Of a stretch of 29,580 nucleotides of DNA, positions 6,621 to 12,960 are shown in pieces. How positions within the stretch are numbered: the first letter of the stretch is position 1; every line of letters starts with the position of its first letter. The notes beneath the pieces were generated by a model, which had not been told where the DNA came from, did not search any database, and saw only the letters and a list, made by a program, of their open reading frames with translations. A program made the position numbers and the translations under genes. This stretch comes from a virus: IMG/VR virus record IMGVR_UViG_3300030012_000605, positions 1 to 29,580 of that record, one strand, 5' to 3'.

Positions 6621-6838
6621 TGATTGAACAAGAAACATTATTTGATATGTCACCAGATGAGAACAAAGAAATGATAGAAGATACTGAAATAGAGTGGTTA
6701 ATTTTATACTTTAAAGATAATAAAAAGAAAAAATTAACTTTGAATATTGAAAAGCTATTAAGCGTTTATGATTTAGATAATCACTCAGATCTTGTTTATA
6801 AATTAGTAGAGGAAAAAATTGAAAAAATTAGTAGCTGA
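6620..6838 (+). CDS. Small acidic protein with N-terminal sliding-clamp-type motif
   Basis: The start overlaps the SSB-like gene stop (TAATG). The 72-residue, strongly acidic protein opens MIEQETLFDMS. QETLF at residues 4-8 fits the bacterial clamp-binding pentapeptide (Gln at 1, Leu at 4, Phe at 5), and nearly the same sequence closes both glycosyltransferases downstream. The coding DNA for it (6629-6649) is nearly identical to 9268-9288. The rest is helical with a KKKK patch. It may tether or compete for the host clamp; this is inferred. Confidence 0.55.
   Translation: MIEQETLFDMSPDENKEMIEDTEIEWLILYFKDNKKKKLTLNIEKLLSVYDLDNHSDLVYKLVEEKIEKISS
6629..6649 (+). repeat. Direct repeat copy 1 bounding the modification cassette
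   Basis: This copy reads CAAGAAACATTATTT followed by GATATG. It matches 9268-9288 at 20 of 21 positions, and its first 15 bases match 8483-8497 exactly. It encodes QETLFDM near the start of the 72-residue protein, while the other copies encode the ends of the two glycosyltransferases. It may be selected as a protein motif, may mark duplication or insertion of the cassette, or both. Confidence 0.55.
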
Positions 6839-7724
6839 ATATTATCTTACAGAAAAAGAAACTGAAAGATTGCAAGGCACTTTTATAAACGAAAGTCATT
6901 ACAATCAAATTATTGATTACGATTGCGATTGTTACACTAGCAATGGTCAACCGCTTTTCTTTTTTAGAAAAAATTATATTGATTATAATGTACTTGAAGA
7001 TGCTTATGAGGCTATGCATACAGCAGCTACCCCCACAAATAACAGAGGTGCTGCAAGTGGCGGTGAAAGAAGAAATGCTATTTTATTAAGCGGTAAAAAA
7101 AGCAAACAAGATTATATCTTTGACCCAGAAACAAATAAAAGAAAAAATATTTTAAGCGGTATTGCTGGATATTTTGACAGATCTGCTCATTATGATTTTT
7201 GCAGAACAACTGCTTTTAACAAAAATAATTTAGATAAATTCGAAAAGGCAATGCCACTTATAAGAACTGTTGATAGAGGGTTTAAAGAATTAGTTCCTGA
7301 TAGATACAAAAGGCAACTAGCAATGGCAAAAGGAACGCATCCTAATTATGTAATAAAAGATACAGCATTTACAACAATCACTGTAAACAAAGATTTTAGA
7401 ACCGCTATTCATACTGACGATGGTGATTACAAATATGGTTTCGGTAACCTAGTTGCGTATTGTAAAGATATTGAACCCACTTATTTTGTTATGCCTAGAT
7501 TTAAAGTAGCTATCGATTTAAGAAATTGCGATCTGCTTTTAGCAGACGTTCATCAATATCATGGAAACTCACCTATAATAAAAAAATCTGAAGATGCTGT
7601 AAGGCTTTCTTTTGTAATGTATTATAGGGAAAAAATGATCAGATGTATGAGCCCAAGTAAAGAATTAAAAAGAATACAAATGAATCAAAGGAGGGTATCA
7701 ATGGAGCATGCAGGATTGATATGA
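6819..7724 (+). CDS. TET/JBP-family Fe(II)/2-oxoglutarate DNA base dioxygenase
   Basis: This enzyme is expected to hydroxylate the methyl group of thymine or 5-methylcytosine in DNA, using Fe(II), oxygen and 2-oxoglutarate. In the 301-residue product the iron triad is His198, Asp200 (HTD) and His248 (in QYHGN), with Arg262 in VRLSFVMYYREKM as the 2-oxoglutarate contact. The H-x-D to H spacing and the RxSxVxYYRExM ending are characteristic of TET/JBP enzymes, as is the NRGAASG element at 75-81. The TTG start follows an AGAGG site and overlaps the previous gene. The stop overlaps the glycosyltransferase start (ATGA). No C5-methyltransferase was found in the genome, so thymine or host-methylated cytosine is the likely substrate. 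Confidence 0.8.
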   Translation: MKKLVAEYYLTEKETERLQGTFINESHYNQIIDYDCDCYTSNGQPLFFFRKNYIDYNVLEDAYEAMHTAATPTNNRGAASGGERRNAILLSGKKSKQDYIFDPETNKRKNILSGIAGYFDRSAHYDFCRTTAFNKNNLDKFEKAMPLIRTVDRGFKELVPDRYKRQLAMAKGTHPNYVIKDTAFTTITVNKDFRTAIHTDDGDYKYGFGNLVAYCKDIEPTYFVMPRFKVAIDLRNCDLLLADVHQYHGNSPIIKKSEDAVRLSFVMYYREKMIRCMSPSKELKRIQMNQRRVSMEHAGLI

Positions 7725-8503
7725 ATTATAAAATCGCTATCCCATCATACAAAAGAGAACAAACAATAAAAAATAAAACATTAAAACTTTTAGAATCATT
7801 TAAAATAGATCCTAAAAAAATTACTATTTTTGTTGCAGATTCTGATGAATTATATAAATATAAAAAATCATTAGAAAATACTCCGTATGAGGAAAATATT
7901 GTTCAAGGCGTTCTTACTATCGGTGAGCAAAGAAACTTTATTGAAGGGTATTATAATGAGGGTGAAAAGGTAATGATGTTTGATGACGACATTACTGGAA
8001 TTAAAAAAAAGAAAGATCAAGATTTAATTGACATTTTAGATCTTGAAAAAGAAATTATTTTTCGTGGTTTTAATGAAGCTGAAAAATTAGGTTCAAAATG
8101 TTTCGGAATATATGCAGCTGCTAATGCTTATTTTATGAAAGATCGTGTCTACTCAAAACTTTGTTACATTATAGCATCTATGTTTGGTGTAATTATAGAA
8201 AAAAATAATTTTTTAAAAAGAGTTACGAATCATGGTGAAGATTACGAATACAGCATAAGACAATATATTCATAATGGAGTTTTATGCAGATTAGATAATT
8301 ATACTGTCATAAGCAATTATTATAAAGAAGAAGGTGGATTGCAGGCTTTTAGAACTAAAGATTATGTAAGAGAATCTATTGAAAAAATACAAGATATGTT
8401 CCCAGAATATTGTAAAATGTATATAAGAAAGTCAACTGGATTTGCAGAGTTAAGGTTGAAAGATAATGCAGGCAATAAAAATCAAGAAACATTATTTTCA
8501 TGA
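7721..8503 (+). CDS. TET-associated glycosyltransferase (TAGT-like), copy 1
   Basis: This GT-A-type protein of 260 residues starts YKIAIPSYKR, has the metal/nucleotide-sugar acidic motif FDDD at 87-90, and GEDYEYSIR at 172-180 as a likely catalytic acidic region, followed by EGGLQAF. These features and adjacency to a TET/JBP enzyme match the glycosyltransferases described with such dioxygenases, which put sugar on hydroxymethylated bases in DNA. It is translationally coupled on both sides by ATGA overlaps. The C-terminal residues QETLF (255-259) fit a sliding-clamp binding peptide. The sugar donor cannot be told from sequence. Confidence 0.75.
   Translation: MNYKIAIPSYKREQTIKNKTLKLLESFKIDPKKITIFVADSDELYKYKKSLENTPYEENIVQGVLTIGEQRNFIEGYYNEGEKVMMFDDDITGIKKKKDQDLIDILDLEKEIIFRGFNEAEKLGSKCFGIYAAANAYFMKDRVYSKLCYIIASMFGVIIEKNNFLKRVTNHGEDYEYSIRQYIHNGVLCRLDNYTVISNYYKEEGGLQAFRTKDYVRESIEKIQDMFPEYCKMYIRKSTGFAELRLKDNAGNKNQETLFS
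8483..8497 (+). repeat. Direct repeat copy 2 (15 bases)
   Basis: CAAGAAACATTATTT at the end of the first glycosyltransferase gene is identical to the first 15 bases of the copy at 6629 and differs at one position from the copy at 9268. It encodes the QETLF ending. The following bases diverge. Confidence 0.5.
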
Positions 8504-9294
8504 TTGATTATAAAATAGCTATTCCAACTTACAAAAGAAGTGATCTGATTGAGGAATATTGTTTCAAACATCTAAAAGAATCCAATATTAATTTTTCTAA
8601 AATACATTTATTTATACAAAGCAAAAAAGATATGGATCTTTATCGCAAATATGAAAAAAAATATTCTTTAAAATTAATTTATTGTTCTACAAAAAATATA
8701 AATGAAACAAGAAATTTTATAAGAAATTATTTTAAAGAAAATGATTTTATTGTATCTATTGACGACACTTTTAATGGAATTAATAAATTGAATAATGATA
8801 AATTAGAAAAATTTATTGATATTGATGGCTTATGTAAAGATGCCTATAAACAAATGATCAAAAATAATACTAAATTATTTGGTATAAATATGGTGAGCAA
8901 CCCTTTTTTTATGAAGGATAAAATAAGCACAAGAAATGGTGCAATATCAGCTAAATTTTATGGATACATAAACGATAAAGATAAATTTTTACAACCGATA
9001 GCTCCTACTGGATTGGTTGAGGATATAGAACTTGCAATTAGACATTATATAAAATTTGGAAAAATTGTTAGATATATGGGACATACTTTTAATAATGTTA
9101 AATATTTTGAAATTGAAGGAGGAATACAAGCAAGAATGTCAAAAGAAGAAAGAAGAAAACTTAATGATTTAGGAAATAAAGAATTATGTAAAATGTTTCC
9201 AGATTATGTAGTTTTGAAAAAAAATGGTTTTGGGCTTAGGCTCAAACAAAAATATATTAATAAAAATCAAAAAACATTATTTGATATGATATAA
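8500..9294 (+). CDS. TET-associated glycosyltransferase (TAGT-like), copy 2
   Basis: A 264-residue paralogue of the gene before it, sharing YKIAIPxYKR, RNFI, DDxxxGI, FxMKD, ED.E..IR.YI, EGGxQA and the NKNQxTLF ending, yet clearly diverged in between. The acidic motif is IDDT (87-90) instead of FDDD, so metal or donor use may differ, while VED (173-175) is kept. It could act on a different site, add a second sugar to the first, or be a regulatory partner. The C-terminus carries QKTLF (257-261), again fitting the clamp-binding pentapeptide. The start overlaps the previous stop. Confidence 0.72.
   Translation: MIDYKIAIPTYKRSDLIEEYCFKHLKESNINFSKIHLFIQSKKDMDLYRKYEKKYSLKLIYCSTKNINETRNFIRNYFKENDFIVSIDDTFNGINKLNNDKLEKFIDIDGLCKDAYKQMIKNNTKLFGINMVSNPFFMKDKISTRNGAISAKFYGYINDKDKFLQPIAPTGLVEDIELAIRHYIKFGKIVRYMGHTFNNVKYFEIEGGIQARMSKEERRKLNDLGNKELCKMFPDYVVLKKNGFGLRLKQKYINKNQKTLFDMI
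9268..9288 (+). repeat. Direct repeat copy 3 closing the modification cassette
   Basis: This copy matches 6629-6649 except for one A/G difference and encodes the QKTLFDM ending of the second glycosyltransferase. Together the outer copies frame the dioxygenase and both glycosyltransferases. Confidence 0.55.
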
Positions 9295-9303
9295 AAAAAT
9301 AGC

Positions 9304-9606
9304 ATGCCAGAACCAAGCCAACACCCCTGTCCGATGTGCGGAAAGTCGGATGAAGATGAGCAAGAATATTATATACAAGACAGAGCACAGAGAGCCATAG
9401 ACAACCTTAAATTTTTAAATTTAGGTTTTACCCTTTCGCATATGATGACCGATCTTGAAAGGGCTGTATTTTTTCATAGACAAGTAAGAAAAGAAAAATT
9501 CAAAGACATCGCTTTAATGCTAAATAAATCTGAATCTACTGTTAAAATGGCGTGGAAACGCTGTAAATCACGTGGCGACAGAGTTTTAGCAGAATCATTA
9601 TATTAA
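9304..9606 (+). CDS. Helix-turn-helix regulator, sigma region 4-like, candidate late-gene activator
   Basis: The 100-residue protein has an N-terminal CPMC (residues 9-12) and a C-terminal HTH, with LERAVFFHRQVRKEKFKDIALMLNK followed by the recognition helix SESTVKMAWKRCKSRG (about 76-91). This resembles region 4 of sigma factors and LuxR-type HTHs. It lies between the early/modification genes and the packaging genes, where phages usually place the switch to late transcription. No Shine-Dalgarno is evident before the ATG. The regulatory role is inferred. Confidence 0.6.
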   Translation: MPEPSQHPCPMCGKSDEDEQEYYIQDRAQRAIDNLKFLNLGFTLSHMMTDLERAVFFHRQVRKEKFKDIALMLNKSESTVKMAWKRCKSRGDRVLAESLY

Positions 9607-9695
9607 AAAGTTTACTTTTTCCCTTATATATGAGGGGCATTTATGCCTTACTCGTGAATTAAGTTATAAAATGAAGCACGAAAAAAGAAAAAATA
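9607..9695 (+). promoter_or_regulatory. Intergenic region before the late genes with a small hairpin
   Basis: This 89-base gap is one of the few in the late half. GGCA (9636-9639) pairs with TGCC (9644-9647) around a TTTA loop, with possible G-U extension outward. TATAAA occurs at 9665-9670, without a clear -35. Its position after the HTH regulator makes it a candidate late promoter or operator. Confidence 0.3.
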
Positions 9696-9899
9696 ATGCC
9701 TTTGCATGATGTAAAATGCTTGAATTGTGGCCACGTTCAGGAAATATTTTATTTACCAGGAGATAAACCAGACATAGTGAGATGTGATGCTTGTAATAGC
9801 AAAAGAACAAAATATGTAATGTCTGCTCCTGTTATAAATTTTGGTGGGGATATATGGGAGAGGCAAGTTGAACAAGAAGCAGCTGACAATAATTGGTAA
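9696..9899 (+). CDS. FmdB-type zinc ribbon protein
   Basis: The 67-residue protein opens MPLHDVKCLNCGH and has Cys8, Cys11, Cys30 and Cys33, with the RCDACNSKRTKYVMSAP stretch characteristic of the FmdB family of putative regulatory zinc ribbons. FmdB-like proteins are frequent in phages before packaging genes, but their role is not established. The stop overlaps the next ATG (TAATG). Confidence 0.75.
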   Translation: MPLHDVKCLNCGHVQEIFYLPGDKPDIVRCDACNSKRTKYVMSAPVINFGGDIWERQVEQEAADNNW

Positions 9900-10234
9900 T
9901 GGCTTTCAAACCGCCTCAATCAGTTATTAATGCAGCCAAAAGATCTTTGGAATTAAGAAGATCGGTAGCACCGAGTAGAAGAGGTGGTACGGCAGTTGGG
10001 ATAGCCAGAGCAAGACAACTTTCAGGCGGATCTTCTGTAAGTTTAGATACTATTAGGAGAATGGTATCTTTTTTTGCAAGACATGAAGTTGATAAAAAAG
10101 CAACTGGATTTCGGAGGGGCGAAAAGGGTTATCCAAGCAGGGGAAAAATAGCTTGGGAACTATGGGGAGGCGACTCAGGGAGAAGATGGGCAAACTCAAT
10201 ATGGAGACGTGAACGTGCCAAAAAAGAAAAGTAA
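9899..10234 (+). CDS. Conserved basic phage protein (FFARHEVDK / GEKGYPS motif)
   Basis: The ATG overlapping the previous stop is preferred over a TTG six bases upstream. The 111-residue, Arg-rich product contains ARARQLSGG, DTIRRMVSFFARHEVDKKA, GEKGYPSRGKIAWELWGGDSGRRW and a basic end. This motif set recurs in phage proteins near head or packaging genes; I know of no assigned activity. The high charge suggests DNA contact. Confidence 0.65.
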   Translation: MAFKPPQSVINAAKRSLELRRSVAPSRRGGTAVGIARARQLSGGSSVSLDTIRRMVSFFARHEVDKKATGFRRGEKGYPSRGKIAWELWGGDSGRRWANSIWRRERAKKEK

Positions 10235-10397
10235 AATTCCAAGCGTATATCTTAGAGGTGTAACAGGTTCTAAAAGAACAGAACTGAAAAAAGTTTTAAG
10301 ACGCATTAGCAAATTATATAAATCTGGCAAACGTGTACCGCAATCACTTATAGAAAAAAGGATTAAACTTGGCAGTAAGAGCAAAAAAACTAAATAG
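10215..10397 (+). CDS. Small lysine-rich phage protein
   Basis: Two GTG starts lie six bases apart; the second has GGAG at an 8-base spacing and gives MPKKKSKIPSVYLRG. The 60-residue product has the segment SKRTELKKVLRRISKLYKSGKRVPQSLI, similar to small basic proteins of marine phages. It overlaps the genes on both sides. Probably DNA-associated or virion-related; this is inferred from composition. Confidence 0.6.
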   Translation: MPKKKSKIPSVYLRGVTGSKRTELKKVLRRISKLYKSGKRVPQSLIEKRIKLGSKSKKTK

Positions 10398-10626
10398 TGC
10401 TACTATAAAAATTTTAAGAAACAAAGCTAATAAAGCAAAAAATTTTACCTACTCTGATCTTGTTGCTGTTTATAGGCGTGGACAAGGTGCTTATTTAAGC
10501 TCAGGATCTCGCCCAGGAGTTTCGATGGCAGCTTGGGCAATGGCAAGGGTAAATTCTTTTTTGAGGGGATCAAGAAAGCATGACACTGATATAAGAAGAA
10601 AAGCTATGAAAAGGAAAAAGAGATGA
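10369..10626 (+). CDS. DUF5824-like phage protein
   Basis: The TTG start lies within the end of the previous gene, and no ATG offers a comparable full-length product. The 85 residues include YSDLVAVYRRGQGAYLSSG followed by RPGVSMAAWAMARVNSFLRG, the signature of a short family (DUF5824, from memory) common in marine phages near head genes. The C-terminus is very basic (RRKAMKRKKR). Function unknown. Confidence 0.65.
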   Translation: MAVRAKKLNSATIKILRNKANKAKNFTYSDLVAVYRRGQGAYLSSGSRPGVSMAAWAMARVNSFLRGSRKHDTDIRRKAMKRKKR

Positions 10627-10769
10627 TTTATTTAAAAAGTAAAGATGGAAATGTAATAGGGAAAATCAACCCTAGTAAAAAACAATTGGATGCGTATAAA
10701 AAAGATGGTTATGTTTTATGCGATAAAGATGGAAACGTCAAAAAGAAAATAATGAAGAAAGAAAAGTAA
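10623..10769 (+). CDS. Small lysine-rich protein
   Basis: The ATG overlaps the previous stop (ATGA) and the stop overlaps the next ATG (TAATG). The 48-residue product shows two related pieces, KSKDGNVIGK and CDKDGNVKKK, like a repeated beta-hairpin, and ends in KKKIMKKEK. No family is recognised. Tight coupling on both sides supports that it is translated. Confidence 0.55.
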   Translation: MIYLKSKDGNVIGKINPSKKQLDAYKKDGYVLCDKDGNVKKKIMKKEK

Positions 10770-10945
10770 TGGAAACTGTTAATGGCGTAGACATATCTGA
10801 ATTAAAAGATGAAGACAAAGTTAATATGCGTATACATGCACCGCACCATTCTAAAAGACATCTGGAAGAAATGGTAAAAGATTTAAAGAGGGGCAGGAGT
10901 TTCGAACAATCTCATAACAAAGCACAAAGAAAGGTTGGAAAATAA
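10769..10945 (+). CDS. Small His/Lys-rich protein
   Basis: The 58-residue frame is coupled to both neighbours through TAATG junctions. It contains MRIHAPHHSKRHLEEMVKDL followed by RGRSFEQSHNKAQRKVGK, a helical, positively charged segment with clustered histidines. Function unknown; sequences of this kind occur in small marine phage proteins near packaging genes. Confidence 0.55.
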   Translation: METVNGVDISELKDEDKVNMRIHAPHHSKRHLEEMVKDLKRGRSFEQSHNKAQRKVGK

Positions 10946-11031
10946 TGCCAAGCCATTACGGAAATAAAAAAAGCAAAATGAAGAAAAAGAAAAAGGTTGG
11001 AAAGAAAAAGATGGGAAAGAAAAGAAAATAA
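10945..11031 (+). CDS. Tiny poly-lysine protein
   Basis: A 28-codon frame, MPSHYGNKKSKMKKKKKVGK and then further lysines, begins in the previous stop (TAATG). Similar tiny MPxxYG...KKK proteins are known to me from marine phages. Such a peptide could neutralise DNA charge in the head; this is a guess from composition. The frame is short, but the start position and composition support it. Confidence 0.45.
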   Translation: MPSHYGNKKSKMKKKKKVGKKKMGKKRK

Positions 11032-11187
11032 TTGTTTGATCTTTGCCCTTTAAAAAATAATAAAATGTGTGCCTTTTGTGGATATGATGAAAAAAAAGAA
11101 TTGCGTTGCGGTTTTGCTAGTCATCCAAACAAAATAATAGATTTAAAAAAATGCCCATTAATAAATGTTAGAAAACGAAGAAGATAG
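11032..11187 (+). CDS. Small Cys-rich probable zinc protein
   Basis: The TTG directly follows the previous stop, and an ATG 33 bases later is the alternative start. From the TTG the 51-residue product has Cys5, Cys13, Cys16, Cys26 and Cys41 (CPL, CAFCGY, RCGF, KCPL), suggesting a zinc knuckle, and a basic end VRKRRR. It overlaps the next gene by 23 bases. No family is recognised. Confidence 0.45.
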   Translation: MFDLCPLKNNKMCAFCGYDEKKELRCGFASHPNKIIDLKKCPLINVRKRRR

Positions 11188-11350
11188 AGGAATTGTTTTG
11201 AGTTGTCAATTAGTTGGAATCAAAAATTTAAAATCGACTCATAATTGGCGAATAGAATTGGATGTATTTGAAATGGATTCACATAAAGTAAAACAATTAA
11301 TAGATCTGATAGACAAGCCAGTTGTAACTGCGATAGTAGAAAATGAATAA
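11165..11350 (+). CDS. Hypothetical small protein
   Basis: The 61-residue product starts at an ATG inside the previous gene and overlaps the small terminase candidate by 8 bases. It looks like a beta-strand protein (GIVLSCQLVGIKNL, NWRIELDVFEMD) with a C-terminal helix. No motif is identified; it could be a packaging accessory, but nothing proves this. Confidence 0.5.
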   Translation: MLENEEDRGIVLSCQLVGIKNLKSTHNWRIELDVFEMDSHKVKQLIDLIDKPVVTAIVENE

Positions 11351-11690
11351 ACAATCGGAGAACAGACGTGCTGATGGTAAATTTGCAAAAGGCAATACAT
11401 TGGGAAAGCGTTGGAAAAAAGGCGAAAGTGGCAACCCTAATGGAAGAAGGGGTGCTGCTAGGGATATATTGAATAAGATATTAGACACCGAAGTTGATGA
11501 TGTAACAAAGCGTGAAAAATTAATGAATAGATTAGTGATGATGGCAAGTCATGGAAACTTAAACGCAATAAAAGAAGTGCTAGATCGAACCGAAGGCAAA
11601 TCAACTGAGTATGTAGTTACTGAAGAAATAAAACCAATTAAAGTTTTACATTTTGATGACCCAATATTAGATGAAGAAGAAGGGGCATAG
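11343..11690 (+). CDS. terS: Probable terminase small subunit
   Basis: The 115-residue protein contains GKFAKGNTLGKRWKKGESGNPNGR (split across residues 12-35), the GESGNPNGR element found in DUF5681-type proteins that precede large terminases. A helical middle (DILNKILDTEVDD, LMNRLVMMASHGNLNAIKEVLDRTEG) and an acidic tail follow. The small subunit recognises phage DNA and regulates the motor. Position two genes before the portal and directly before the large subunit supports this. Its stop codon lies in the loop of a perfect hairpin. Confidence 0.65.
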   Translation: MNKQSENRRADGKFAKGNTLGKRWKKGESGNPNGRRGAARDILNKILDTEVDDVTKREKLMNRLVMMASHGNLNAIKEVLDRTEGKSTEYVVTEEIKPIKVLHFDDPILDEEEGA

Positions 11691-11697
11691 ATGCCCC
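11682..11697 (+). promoter_or_regulatory. Hairpin over the small terminase stop codon
   Basis: GGGGCA (11682-11687) pairs with TGCCCC (11692-11697) around a TAGA loop containing the TAG stop. No U-tract follows; instead an A/G-rich run leads to the large terminase start. It may limit read-through or tune the ratio of the two terminase subunits. A similar hairpin plus A-rich run occurs at 5383-5422. Confidence 0.35.
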
Positions 11698-11745
11698 ATA
11701 TAAGTAGCTAAAGATAAAGAATAAGAATAAGAAAAAGAATAATGA

Positions 11746-12954
11746 ATGAATCTAATTTTGACAAAAGAAAGAGAAGAAATTTTAAAGCATCCAGCGAGAT
11801 TCAAAGTGATAACAGCAGGCAGAAGGTTCGGAAAGTCGGTGCTGGGATTGATGTTTCTTTTGAAGGGTTCGATGTCGCAGGGGCAAAATCGTTGGTATAT
11901 CTCACCGACTTATCGACAAGGCAAACTAACAGTATGGCCAATGCTAAAATCAATTATGAGGACACAACCAGATTGGAAGATCAACGAAACAGAGCTGAGT
12001 TGTACTCGGTCAGGTGCATCGATTGCGATTAAGGGTTCAGATGCAGCAGACAATCTTAGAGGTGCCGAACTTCACCGATGCGTACTTGATGAATACGCTT
12101 ATCAAAAACAAGGGGTGTTTGAAGAAGTGATCTATCCTATGCTAACAACTACTCAAGGCAAAGCATTATTAATAGGAACACCAGATGGTTTTAGTTCAAA
12201 TAATTTTTATGACTATTTTATCAAAGGTCAAGGAAAAGATCCTCAATGGAAGTCTTGGCAATATAAAACAATCGATGGCGGTTTTGTAAAAGAATCTGAA
12301 CTTGAATTAGCTAAAAGCAATTTAGATGAAAAGGCATACAGGTCAGAGTTTCTTGCTAGTTTTGAAACAGCTGCTAATCGTGCAGCTTGGGCTTTTGATC
12401 GTAATATCCATATAAAAGTAGCCGAAGAAAAAAGCTCATATTGGGCGATTGGCATAGACTTTAATGTTGATTATATGAGTGCTGTTTTAGCAAATATATA
12501 TGGCGATGGCACTGTACATTATGTTGATGAGATCAGGCAACAGAATAGCTCAACCCAACTTATATGCGAAGAGATGAAAAAGAAATGGCCACAAGCAAAA
12601 GAAGTTTACCCTGATCCTGCAGGTTCTGCTAGATCTACAACAAGCCATAGATCTGATCATCAAATATTAAAAGAAAGCGGATATATTGTTTATTCTAGAA
12701 AAGGGCATCCCAGTCATAGGGATCGTTTAAATGCTTTAAATAGAAAGCTAAAAGATGCCAACGGTAGAATAAGAATGACAGTAGATCCTAATTGTAAATA
12801 CTTAATAAAAGATTTAGAGCAAGTACAAAGAGACAGAAAAGGTGGGATCGACAAAAGCAATATCGAATTGACTCACGCATTGGATGCATGTAGTTATTTG
12901 ATCGAATATAAATGGCCAATAGTTCAACGAATAGCAACCTCAATAAAATGGTAA
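11746..12954 (+). CDS. terL: Terminase large subunit
   Basis: This DNA-packaging motor ATPase/nuclease has 402 residues. The ATPase half shows Walker A AGRRFGKS (24-31), an adenine-contact-like YISPTYRQ (51-58), Walker B RCVLDE (111-116) and coupling motif LLIGTP (141-146). The RNase H-like nuclease half has Asp238 in GIDFN, Asp290 in YPDPAG and Asp380 in HALDA as metal ligands. The size is slightly short for the family but all motifs are present. An ATG four bases upstream opens a different frame that lacks these motifs. The ribosome-binding site is weak and A/G-rich. Confidence 0.95.
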   Translation: MNLILTKEREEILKHPARFKVITAGRRFGKSVLGLMFLLKGSMSQGQNRWYISPTYRQGKLTVWPMLKSIMRTQPDWKINETELSCTRSGASIAIKGSDAADNLRGAELHRCVLDEYAYQKQGVFEEVIYPMLTTTQGKALLIGTPDGFSSNNFYDYFIKGQGKDPQWKSWQYKTIDGGFVKESELELAKSNLDEKAYRSEFLASFETAANRAAWAFDRNIHIKVAEEKSSYWAIGIDFNVDYMSAVLANIYGDGTVHYVDEIRQQNSSTQLICEEMKKKWPQAKEVYPDPAGSARSTTSHRSDHQILKESGYIVYSRKGHPSHRDRLNALNRKLKDANGRIRMTVDPNCKYLIKDLEQVQRDRKGGIDKSNIELTHALDACSYLIEYKWPIVQRIATSIKW

Positions 12955-12960
12955 ATAATT

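Noticed and set aside
11742-12032. 96-codon + strand frame starting four bases before the large terminase
   Set aside because: It overlaps the Walker A and B coding region of the terminase in another frame and has no recognisable protein features.
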